A DNA stretch of 52,243 bases from Myxococcales bacterium (GTDB lineage Bacteria > Myxococcota_A > Polyangia > Polyangiales > SLQV01): NCBI GenBank assembly GCA_007124745.1, contig SLEO01000007.1, positions 1-52,243 of the forward strand. Reading direction: 5' to 3'. The notes below the pieces were generated by a model. That model had not been told where the DNA came from, made no database searches, and saw only the letters and a program-made list of their open reading frames with translations. Position numbers and translations under genes: made by a program. Shown here in pieces: positions 1 through 7,047 of the stretch (position 1 is the stretch's first letter; the number at the start of each line of letters is the position of its first letter).

Positions 1-1304
1 ATGGCGGGCAAGCCCGCAAGTGAGGCTGGCAGCGTGAAGATGTCAGCGAGGTACATCGAGAGTGGGTCCGCGACCTCTCCTAGCCGGAAGGCGGGGGTCG
101 GCGTGGTCGGTGAGAGGATGGCATCGCACTGGGCGAAAGCGCGCGCGAAGTCCTGACACAGCAAGGTGCGCACCTTCTGCGCTTTCGCGTAGTAGGCGTC
201 GTAGTACCCCGAAGCCAGCGCGAAGGTCCCGAGCATGATGCGGCGCTTCACTTCCGCACCAAAGCCCTGGCCGCGGGTCTGGGCGTAGGTGTCGACGAGC
301 GACTCGCCTTCCACACGCACGCCATAGCGAACGCCGTCAAAGCGCGAGAGATTACTCGACGCCTCGGCGGAAGCCACGATGTAGTAGATGGCGACGGCAT
401 GCTCGGCACTCGGCAGCTGGATGTCGACGAAACGATGCCCCGCCTCGGCCAATACCCGCTCGGCGTCCTGAAGGCCGGACAGGGCCGCCGGGTCCAGGGC
501 AGCAGGCAGCCCCACGAGGCGCCCAATCGTCAGCGGCTTTCTGGCGGCCGCGATGTCCTCACCGTACGTCGGCACGGGAGCCTGCCGACTCGTTGCATCG
601 CGTCCATCGTGGCCTGCGAGCACCTCTAGAGCGAGCGCGGCGTCTGCAGGAGACGCGGCGAACGGGCCGATTTGGTCCAGAGAGGACGCGAAGGCGACTA
701 AGCCATAGCGAGAAACACGACCATAGGTCGGCTTCACCGCGGTGACCCCGCAGAAGGCACCCGGCTGACGCACCGAGCCGCCCGTATCGCTGCCCAGCGC
801 CAGTGGCACAAGCCCCGCAGCCACCGCAGCGGCAGAGCCGCCAGAGCTGCCCCCAGGAACGCGCGTCAGATCCCAGGGGTTGCGCACGACATGATAGGCC
901 GAGTTTTCGTTGGAAGAGCCCATGGCGAACTCGTCCATGTTCGCCCGCCCAAGCACGATGGCGCCCTCGGCGCGAAGCCGCTCAATGACGTGCGCGTCGT
1001 AGGGCGAACGCCAACCCGCCAAGAGCCGCGAGCCGCAGCTGACCTCTTGACCACGCACGCAGATGTTGTCTTTAATGAGCACGGGCACGCCGCAGAGGCG
1101 GCCGGTTTTGGGACCGCGGTCGACGGTGGCTGCCTGCGCGAAAGCAAGTTCCCGGTCCCAACCGAGCAGCGCGCCATAAACGCCATTCAGCGCGCCCAAG
1201 CGGCTGAGGGTCTCCTCCACCACGCTCTGAGCGCTTCGCTGTCCGGAGACTACTGCGTCTCGCAAAGCTACAGCCGACATGGCGTTGGTCGATGAAGGCT
1301 TCAT
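1..1304 (-). CDS. gatA: Aspartyl/glutamyl-tRNA amidotransferase subunit A, 3' part missing
   Basis: Subunit A of the GatCAB amidotransferase releases ammonia from glutamine, which GatB uses to convert Glu-tRNA(Gln) or Asp-tRNA(Asn) to the amidated form in the cytoplasm. The frame reads MKPSSTNAMSAVALRD from an ATG at 1304 and stays open to the left edge, giving 434 residues of an enzyme usually about 480-490 long. The amidase-signature Ser-cisSer-Lys triad is visible: Lys in VLIKDN, then the Gly/Ser loop VPGGSSGGSAAAVAAG and the nucleophile motif GSDTGGSVRQPG. The start codon overlaps the gatC stop as ATGA (1301-1304), so the two genes are translationally coupled. Subunit B would be expected beyond the left edge. 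Truncation is due only to the window edge. Confidence 0.96.
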   Translation of the reverse strand, partial: MKPSSTNAMSAVALRDAVVSGQRSAQSVVEETLSRLGALNGVYGALLGWDRELAFAQAATVDRGPKTGRLCGVPVLIKDNICVRGQEVSCGSRLLAGWRSPYDAHVIERLRAEGAIVLGRANMDEFAMGSSNENSAYHVVRNPWDLTRVPGGSSGGSAAAVAAGLVPLALGSDTGGSVRQPGAFCGVTAVKPTYGRVSRYGLVAFASSLDQIGPFAASPADAALALEVLAGHDGRDATSRQAPVPTYGEDIAAARKPLTIGRLVGLPAALDPAALSGLQDAERVLAEAGHRFVDIQLPSAEHAVAIYYIVASAEASSNLSRFDGVRYGVRVEGESLVDTYAQTRGQGFGAEVKRRIMLGTFALASGYYDAYYAKAQKVRTLLCQDFARAFAQCDAILSPTTPTPAFRLGEVADPLSMYLADIFTLPASLAGLPA

Positions 1305-1642
1305 GTGCTCGTCTCCATCACCTTCTGAACCGCGAACGCACCCGCATCTGCCTTCGGTGCCGCGGCTAATGCTTCTTCCCGAGGAAGGTGCGGCGTTGGG
1401 ACATCCGCCCGAAAGTGCGGCGTCTCCTCGCGGTCGGGATGCATGGTGTCCGCCACCCCGCTGACATCCACCGCCTCAAGGCGCGCGATGTACTTGAGAA
1501 TCGCCGCAAGGTCTGTACGCAGACCCTCGATTTCGACCTCAGAGCAGGCCAGACGCGCGAGCTTGGCTATCGCACGGACCTGGTCCGCCGGGAGACGCTC
1601 GACTTGGGTTTCAGCCTCAGCCATAGCGGAGCGTTTTACCAC
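1301..1642 (-). CDS. gatC: Aspartyl/glutamyl-tRNA amidotransferase subunit C
   Basis: A small subunit (113 aa; family usually 95-105) that clamps GatA and GatB together in the GatCAB complex. The family pattern is clear: VRAIAKLARLACSE near the N-terminus, a helix with LAAILKYIARLEAVD, and the C-terminal VADTMHPDREETPHFRAD followed by PREEALAAAPKA, where the normal D-x-P-H-x-x-x-LR pattern is only loosely kept. An internal ATG at 1624 (MAEAETQ) would give a more typical length and may be the true start. It lies first in gatC-gatA with a 4-base overlap. Presence of GatCAB implies that Gln-tRNA and/or Asn-tRNA is made by the indirect pathway. Confidence 0.93.
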   Translation of the reverse strand: MVKRSAMAEAETQVERLPADQVRAIAKLARLACSEVEIEGLRTDLAAILKYIARLEAVDVSGVADTMHPDREETPHFRADVPTPHLPREEALAAAPKADAGAFAVQKVMETST

Positions 1643-1777
1643 CGGCCTCCGTCCGTGTCAGCCAAGAACCCATCGCAAACTCAACCACTAGCTTCCTTCC
1701 AAGGCCAATCCCCCTCAGAAGCCCGAGATATCCGCCCGAACGCGCAAGCGTTCAACCAACACCTACCGCGCTGACCG

Positions 1778-2719
1778 CTAGAAGTAGTAGAGTGCTGCGA
1801 TGTTGGCGGCGAAAAAATCCCACGGGTCATTGAAGTTGACGGTCGAGAACGCGAAATCTCGGGTTCGTGTCGATAGCGACTGACTGGGGTCCGCTGGGTC
1901 CGCGTTGCGCCTCCGCTGTGTCGAGAATTGTGAGCTGATCCCTACCGTTCCCTGAAGTGCCAACTTGGGCAGGCCCATAAATCCAAAGTGTATCTCCGCA
2001 CCCGCCTTGAGATTAAACCCAAAAACAAAGGTATCAATCTCTCGGTCATCTGTGTCGATAGCGGGATCGCGTTCATCGTCGACCGTCCCGACGGCGAAGT
2101 GCACCTCGGGCACAAACAGAAACTTGTAGTGCTTATTGTGATGCAGAACGAAGGGGGCCCCGACATGAAGGGCACCCGCGAAAAAGTCGCGAATGAAATC
2201 TGGGTTCTCCTCCGAATCTCTGCGGTTCCGCCCCGCGTTAAACCCGAGTCCCGCCTGAATCCCCCAACGCTCACTTAACCAGTAGCGCGCCCCCACAACG
2301 GACACATTACTCGCCCCCGGAATCTGAACCCGTCCTAAATAACCAACGCCGAAGTGCCGAATCACCGCAGCATGATCGCTACTTGGCTTGCTGTGCGCGT
2401 GCCTTGACCCCTCCTCCGGCTCCATCGGGATGGCGGTCACCGCTTCGGGCGCTTCCGGCGGCGGGGCTTCCGGCGGCGGGGCTTCCGGCGGCGCTACCTC
2501 GTCAGAAGAGAGGCCGAAAGCAACAACACCCCCTCTAGCCATCCCCTCGGATTCCGTTTCCATTGCTTCGGCTTCGGCGCCTTGCGCCTGCGTCGAAGAC
2601 GCGGTTTCGCAAAGGAAACCGATAACCATCAGCGCAACTAACGCGTGCCTTAACGTCACGGCGCAACCCGCTCTGCGTTCAACACTTCTCGATCCACCCG
2701 TACGTCGTGATGCACCCAT
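1778..2719 (-). CDS. Predicted outer-membrane beta-barrel protein with Pro-Glu-Ala repeat linker
   Basis: Family not recognised; 313 aa. An N-terminal export signal is visible (basic region, then LRHALVALMVIGFL, and a cleavage-like SSTQAQG around residue 45). A short linker of three PPEAP pentapeptides follows at about residues 76-92, encoded by a perfect 15-bp tandem repeat (2451-2495). The rest alternates polar and hydrophobic residues with Gly/aromatic turns (VGYLGRVQI, WGIQAGLGF, FKFLFVPEVHFAVG) and ends in ALYYF. A terminal Phe is the usual signal for outer-membrane barrel assembly. It lies upstream of gatC on the same strand, 135 bp away, and diverges from the lipoprotein gene at 3004. 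The barrel assignment is inference from pattern; the exported location is well supported. A GTG about 20 codons downstream (VTLRHALVAL) is an alternative start. Confidence 0.75.
   Translation of the reverse strand: MGASRRTGGSRSVERRAGCAVTLRHALVALMVIGFLCETASSTQAQGAEAEAMETESEGMARGGVVAFGLSSDEVAPPEAPPPEAPPPEAPEAVTAIPMEPEEGSRHAHSKPSSDHAAVIRHFGVGYLGRVQIPGASNVSVVGARYWLSERWGIQAGLGFNAGRNRRDSEENPDFIRDFFAGALHVGAPFVLHHNKHYKFLFVPEVHFAVGTVDDERDPAIDTDDREIDTFVFGFNLKAGAEIHFGFMGLPKLALQGTVGISSQFSTQRRRNADPADPSQSLSTRTRDFAFSTVNFNDPWDFFAANIAALYYF
2451..2495. repeat. 15-bp tandem repeat, 3 copies
   Basis: The unit gcttccggcggcggg occurs at 2451-2465 and 2466-2480 exactly, and at 2481-2495 with two changed bases. On the minus strand it encodes the PPEAP pentapeptides of the predicted outer-membrane protein, so copy-number change would stay in frame. 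Confidence 0.9.
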
Positions 2720-3003
2720 GTCGCTAGTTCCCTTACCGCTCTGAGTTGCGCGCTAACGGACAGGCGCTGTCCACCAACCCAGCGGCACTCCAACTCTACT
2801 GCTTAGCCACGCGGCCTCACGACTCCACCGGGAGCGCCAGATGCGAAAGCGACCTTCGTCTACCACAACTGCTTAAGCGGTACAAATATTATTGCTTTCG
2901 CCGTGCCGCTCATTTATTTATGTTCGTTATCTAAGACATACCTACGGTCCAATCCGAATTCTTGGCGGACGGCGACTCACTGATCAGGAAAGCAGAGAAA
3001 CAC
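2720..3003. promoter_or_regulatory. Divergent intergenic region with AT-rich tract
   Basis: This 284-bp gap separates the minus-strand outer-membrane protein gene from the plus-strand lipoprotein gene, so it must hold promoters for both. The part from about 2880 to 2945 is strikingly AT-rich for this genome (caaatattattgc, catttatttatgttcg), as expected of a promoter or an H-NS-like/nucleoid-protein target. I cannot assign exact -35 and -10 boxes. Confidence 0.4.
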
Positions 3004-4278
3004 ATGAAATCGTTAACATTCTTGCCTACGCTCACAAGGCAGAAGCGCGCATGGGTCGCCGTATTCTGTTGCGCCCTTGCCGGCTGCTCCATCCGCAAAG
3101 ACCCGGCGGCGGAGGTGTACTACGAGGGGTCGGTCTTGAATCTCGTCACGACGCAACGCCTCGACACCTACTCCCTTCGCATCCGTCAAAACGGCGAAGA
3201 TCGGCGCGCACATGTAAGTAGCGACGGTTTTTACCGGGTAGGGCCCGTGTTCGCAGACCAGGATTTCATCGTCACCATCGAAGCAGAAGGCTTCCGCGCC
3301 TTTATGTCAGCGGTGACCCACGAGGACGTACCCGAAGCGAACACTAGCCGGCGTGCGCCGGGGCTATCCCGCGTCTTTGATGCTTGGCTTGTGCCCGAGG
3401 ACGCGGTGGCGGGCCCTCAGACCCTCCGGTTTGAGGATGCTGACGGGACAAGTCCCGTACGGGGTCAGGTACGCTTAATGCCGCAAAGCGGCTCAGCGCT
3501 GAAGACGAACATCACGCGCCCGGCTTCGCTAACGGGTCAGGAGTGGGAGAATACCCTCGATTTGCAAACGGGTGCTGTCTTCGCGGAAATCAGTGAAGGA
3601 GTGGCTCGGCTACAACCGGGACAACTCGTTTACGGGGTTACCTACGGACTCGAGGTCATCTCGTTCGCAGTCGAGGAAGGCTCCTTTCTGACAGCGGCTG
3701 CCAACGAAAGTTTTACGGCAGGGCTCGCGCCAGAAGAATTAACGTTTGTCGTCACGTCCACGCGCGTGTTGCCGGAGTTCGCGTTTCTCGGGACCAATGT
3801 CGACGAGGCAACCCTTGTCGGAACGGGCTTGCTTGAGTTTCGGTTTGACCGGCCTATCGTTATCACTGGGCCCGCTTCCCTCACCGCGCTACGTACCCTC
3901 CTAGCGGGCAACTTTACGGTGAACTCGCAAGCTGACCGCTTGCTTCCTGTTCTCGATGACAACGGTGACCCGGTTGTGGACCCCGACACAGGCGAAGAAG
4001 AGTTTGCGTTTCAAGGTAACCGCGTTGCTGACCCGGTGACAATCAGCGTGCGGGGCGCGCAATATGTGGGAGACGCCACAACCCTCGGTTTCCAATGGAA
4101 CCGCACACTGTCTCTCGAAGAGTCCCACCCGCGCGTGGCGATCCTCAGCGTTATCTACGGCGGCCTGAATGAGATCTTCATCGCACCGGAAGATGGCTCG
4201 GAGGAGCCCGAAGCGCTCGGAAGCATCGTCGGGGCCCTCTCGATCACCGTCCCAGTGCAGGCTCCGATTACGGACTAG
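3004..4278 (+). CDS. Hypothetical lipoprotein
   Basis: Family not recognised; 424 aa from the ATG at 3004. The frame can be opened at a TTG at 2962, but the ATG start gives a proper lipoprotein signal: MKSLTFLPTLTRQKRAW, a hydrophobic VAVFCCA, and the lipobox LAGC with Cys near residue 27. Beyond it the protein is a long, acidic, beta-rich sequence without transmembrane segments. One stretch resembles a carboxypeptidase-regulatory or Ig-like fold (SLRIRQNGEDRRAHVSSDGF), and a later part carries Asp-rich loops (DDNGDPVVDPDTGEEE) that look like calcium-binding turns. It is convergent with the KAS III gene; two hairpins lie between them. Probably surface or periplasmic; no function can be assigned. 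Confidence 0.75.
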   Translation: MKSLTFLPTLTRQKRAWVAVFCCALAGCSIRKDPAAEVYYEGSVLNLVTTQRLDTYSLRIRQNGEDRRAHVSSDGFYRVGPVFADQDFIVTIEAEGFRAFMSAVTHEDVPEANTSRRAPGLSRVFDAWLVPEDAVAGPQTLRFEDADGTSPVRGQVRLMPQSGSALKTNITRPASLTGQEWENTLDLQTGAVFAEISEGVARLQPGQLVYGVTYGLEVISFAVEEGSFLTAAANESFTAGLAPEELTFVVTSTRVLPEFAFLGTNVDEATLVGTGLLEFRFDRPIVITGPASLTALRTLLAGNFTVNSQADRLLPVLDDNGDPVVDPDTGEEEFAFQGNRVADPVTISVRGAQYVGDATTLGFQWNRTLSLEESHPRVAILSVIYGGLNEIFIAPEDGSEEPEALGSIVGALSITVPVQAPITD

Positions 4279-4316
4279 TTGACCCGTAAAGCGATTACGG
4301 GGGCTCGATGAAAGAA

Positions 4317-4357
4317 AGCCCGGGTCGACCGTTCTGGATGGACGGTCAACCTGGGCT
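4317..4357. terminator. Hairpin between convergent genes (probable bidirectional terminator)
   Basis: The arms agcccgggtcgaccgt and acggtcaacctgggct pair over most of their length (AGCCC, GGT and GACCGT segments, with single mismatches) around a short loop tctggatgg. It lies 38 bp after the lipoprotein stop and downstream of the KAS III gene on the other strand. There is no clear U-run. Confidence 0.6.
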
Positions 4358-4366
4358 TCGCGCATT

Positions 4367-4400
4367 GGGGAGCTGCCGCGCATTCGTGAGGCAGTTCCCC
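4367..4400. terminator. Second hairpin between convergent genes
   Basis: ggggagctgcc (4367-4377) pairs with ggcagttcccc (4390-4400), interrupted by one G-U pair, around the loop gcgcattcgtga. It sits only 4 bases from the KAS III stop codon and would fold at the 3' end of that transcript. No U-run follows, so a Rho-independent role is plausible but not certain. Confidence 0.5.
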
Positions 4401-4404
4401 TACG

Positions 4405-5466
4405 CTAAATGCGCATGATGGAGGCGCCCCAGTTGAGGCCTGCACCGAGCGCGAAAAAGCAGACGAGCTGACCGGATTTCACGTCACCGGATTCACGTAG
4501 TTCATCGAGTAGGATGGGAATCGTAGCGCCGGAAGTGTTGCCGTAGCGGGCGATGTTGGAGGGGACCTTGGCCTCGGGCAACTTCATCGCATCGCGCACC
4601 GCCGCGTTGATGCGGTCGTTGGCTTGGTGGGCGAGGAACCAGTCGATGTCGCTTACCTCGACGCCTGCGCCAGCGGCGGCTTTGCGAATCGCATCGGGAA
4701 GGCGGGTGACGGCGAGCTTGAAGAGCTCGCGACCCTTCATCTGGGGCAGCTCACGCTCTTCGGCGAGCACCCCCGCATCGACAAAAGGCTGGGCCAGAAA
4801 GCCAACGCCTGGAATATAGATTTGGTCGAAGTGCGCTCCGTCGCTGGCGACGTGCGTGTAGAGCAACCCTTCGCCCGCAGCTTGGCTACGCTCAAGGACG
4901 CAGGCGCCGGCACCGTCGCCGAAGATGACGGCGTAACCTCGGTGTCGCGTCGCCCGTTCAAAGTCGGCGTCGCCCTCTTCTACCGGGCCGCCCTCGCCCC
5001 GCAGCCGGTCCCAGCGCTTCCAAGGCATCATGCCCGCATGGGCCTCCGCCGCGATGAGCAGCACGCGCTTGGCGGCACCCGACGCAAGCAGGCCATCGGC
5101 GACCTGAAGCGCGTAGGGGAAGGCCGCGCATTGCTGACGGATGTCGAGCGCCGGAACGCCCTGCAGACCCAGCTTCGTGGCGGCCATGGGACCCGAGCCC
5201 GGGAAGACGTACTCGGGGGTCATCGTCGCGAAAATGACGTAGTCGATGCTCGCAGGGTCGATGTTGCCCGCTTCGAGCGCTTGCTTGGCAGCGGCTGCGC
5301 CTAGATCGCTCACCCCCTGCCCCGGTGCGGAAAAGTGGCGCTGTGCGACCCCGGTGCGTTGACGGATCCACGCGTCGTTCGTGTCCATCACACGCGAGAG
5401 GACATCGTTGGTGACAGGCTGCCCAGGCACGAATCGGCCTGTAGCGATGATCTTCGAACCAGGCAT
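4405..5466 (-). CDS. fabH: 3-oxoacyl-ACP synthase III (KAS III, FabH-like)
   Basis: A thiolase-fold condensing enzyme of the KAS III family, which joins an acyl-CoA starter to malonyl-ACP in the first step of fatty acid synthesis. The catalytic triad is in place: Cys113 in DIRQQCAAF, His280 in FLAHQAND, and Asn310 in YGNTSGATIP. The N-terminal WIRQRTGVAQRHF and the C-terminal GAGLNWGASIMRI are typical. At 353 aa it is about 35 residues longer than E. coli FabH. The extra length is mainly a charged insertion at about 150-172 (WKRWDRLRGEGGPVEEGDADF), so an odd-substrate KAS III or a secondary-metabolism homologue is possible. It lies downstream of tyrS on the same strand, 110 bp away; no other fatty-acid genes adjoin it. 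Confidence 0.88.
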   Translation of the reverse strand: MPGSKIIATGRFVPGQPVTNDVLSRVMDTNDAWIRQRTGVAQRHFSAPGQGVSDLGAAAAKQALEAGNIDPASIDYVIFATMTPEYVFPGSGPMAATKLGLQGVPALDIRQQCAAFPYALQVADGLLASGAAKRVLLIAAEAHAGMMPWKRWDRLRGEGGPVEEGDADFERATRHRGYAVIFGDGAGACVLERSQAAGEGLLYTHVASDGAHFDQIYIPGVGFLAQPFVDAGVLAEERELPQMKGRELFKLAVTRLPDAIRKAAAGAGVEVSDIDWFLAHQANDRINAAVRDAMKLPEAKVPSNIARYGNTSGATIPILLDELRESGDVKSGQLVCFFALGAGLNWGASIMRI

Positions 5467-5576
5467 AACCTTTGATGCTTCCCTTCGTGGGCTGTCACCG
5501 TGCCACGCGCGGCGAGGGGTGCAAGTCCCATCGAACGCGCGTGGTTGACTAACCGAGACCGTATGAGCCCGGCGAT

Positions 5577-6776
5577 CTAGTCATGAAAGGTGAGCTTAAA
5601 CCAGCGGCGCTTGCCTAGGCGCAGCACCTGCCCCTCCGCAGTGGCGTCCACTTGTTCGTGCTCATCACTGAGGCGTCGCTCGTCCAGTCCCACCGCGCCC
5701 GCCCGCAACAAACGCCGCGCTTCACTGCGGCTCAGCTCGGGCTGGCAGGCAACCATGACATCGAGGAGCGGTCCGGGAGTCACACGCGCAGCCGGCGCAT
5801 CGACGGGCTGCTGGCGCTGAGAGAACGTCTCACGGAACCAGGCGGTCTCTTCAGCGCCCGCAGCCTCTCCGTGGTATCGCGTCACGATAGCGGCAGCGAG
5901 CTCGAGCTTGAGGTCCCGAGGGTTGAGTCCACCCGTTTGCATCTGGCCCACACGCGCCTTGATGTGATCGAGGGGCAGCGTGGTGTAGACCTCAAGATAC
6001 TGCGCGATGAGCGTGTCAGGGATGCGCATCACCTTGCCGAATTTGTCGCGGGGGGTGTCGGCGAGGGCGATGTAGTTGCCTAGGGTCTTGCTTTGCTTCT
6101 GCACGCCGTCGGTGCCCGGCGTTATTTTGCTGGTGAGTACCACCTGCGGCGGCTGCCCGAGCCGTTCCTGAAAGAAACGCCCCATCATTTCGTTGAAAAG
6201 CTGGTCCGAACCAACGATGGTCAGGTCGGAGTTGAGCATGAAAGAATCGTATCCCTGGAGCACGGGGTAGAGCAGCTCGTGCATCCAGATTTCCTTCTGC
6301 TCGGCGATGCGCGCCTGAAACATGTCGCGCTGGATGAGGCGCCCATGGGTCACCATAGCGAGCAAACTTAAGAACTCCGTCGCGCCCATGGGCCCGAACC
6401 ATTCGGAGTTGCGGCGCACTTCGAATACCGCCGGGTCCGTCAGCAGAATCTGACCGCACTGGTCGATGAAGGCCTGCGCATTGGCTTCAATCTCCGCGTC
6501 CGTCGGCACCTTGCGGGCCGCAGACTTTCCCGTCGGGTCACCGATGCGCGTGGTGTAGTCGCCGAGCAGGAAGAGTACCCGATGCCCCTCCTCTTGAAGG
6601 CGCCGCATCATCCAGAGATTAACCGCGTGTCCGATATGCAGAAACGGCGCGGTAATATCGACGCCGTACTTGATGCGCAGCGGCCGGCCGAGCTTAAGTT
6701 TGCGCTCCAGCTCCCCCTGGGAGAAGACTTGGTCGCTCGTTCGTTGCAGGTCCTGCAGTAGCGTGGAGTCCGTCAC
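5577..6776 (-). CDS. tyrS: Tyrosyl-tRNA synthetase
   Basis: A class I synthetase that charges tRNA(Tyr); 399 aa, the length of the TyrZ-type branch. Visible motifs are the HIGH sequence HIGHAVNLWMMRRL after DITAPFL, the tyrosine-pocket segment LLYPVLQGYDSFML, and the KMSKS loop, which here reads KQSKTLGN. The second position is Gln instead of Met and the fifth is Thr, but both lysines are kept. A C-terminal S4 RNA-binding domain occupies about 330-399 (LSRSEARRLLRAGAVGLDERRL). Start ATG at 6776 gives MTDSTLLQDLQRTSDQVFS. The gene follows the histidine kinase on the same strand after 271 bp, so it probably has its own promoter. Confidence 0.96.
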   Translation of the reverse strand: MTDSTLLQDLQRTSDQVFSQGELERKLKLGRPLRIKYGVDITAPFLHIGHAVNLWMMRRLQEEGHRVLFLLGDYTTRIGDPTGKSAARKVPTDAEIEANAQAFIDQCGQILLTDPAVFEVRRNSEWFGPMGATEFLSLLAMVTHGRLIQRDMFQARIAEQKEIWMHELLYPVLQGYDSFMLNSDLTIVGSDQLFNEMMGRFFQERLGQPPQVVLTSKITPGTDGVQKQSKTLGNYIALADTPRDKFGKVMRIPDTLIAQYLEVYTTLPLDHIKARVGQMQTGGLNPRDLKLELAAAIVTRYHGEAAGAEETAWFRETFSQRQQPVDAPAARVTPGPLLDVMVACQPELSRSEARRLLRAGAVGLDERRLSDEHEQVDATAEGQVLRLGKRRWFKLTFHD

Positions 6777-7047
6777 CGGCGAGGACGTAGCAAAGCTCAG
6801 ACGCCCGGTCTACGCCCCGAGCGTCTACTAGCGCGCAAGGTCAGACCTCCGGCAGGCCGGATTGGGGGCAATGCCTACCCCAACACGGGCGCACCCTCCT
6901 TGCCGCGAGACATCGGGTGCTGGGCGGGCAGGTAGCCCCTGCACGGGCTTAGCGCCTTGCGTGCGCGGCCCGAACGCGATGCGAGCCGTCGCTCGGCTAC
7001 GGGCGGCTCCAGTGTGCCTTGAGTGCCCGTTTGGGCCAACGCTTCAC
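6777..7047. other. Intergenic region between histidine kinase and tyrS
   Basis: 271 bp with several frames open on both strands but none with recognisable protein sequence. It presumably contains the tyrS promoter and leader. I see no T-box-like specifier or antiterminator pair that I could defend. Confidence 0.5.

Noticed and set aside
4624-5304. Long plus-strand frame (226 codons) within KAS III
   Set aside because: Reverse-strand shadow of a well-conserved enzyme gene; the protein looks random and Arg/Gly-rich.
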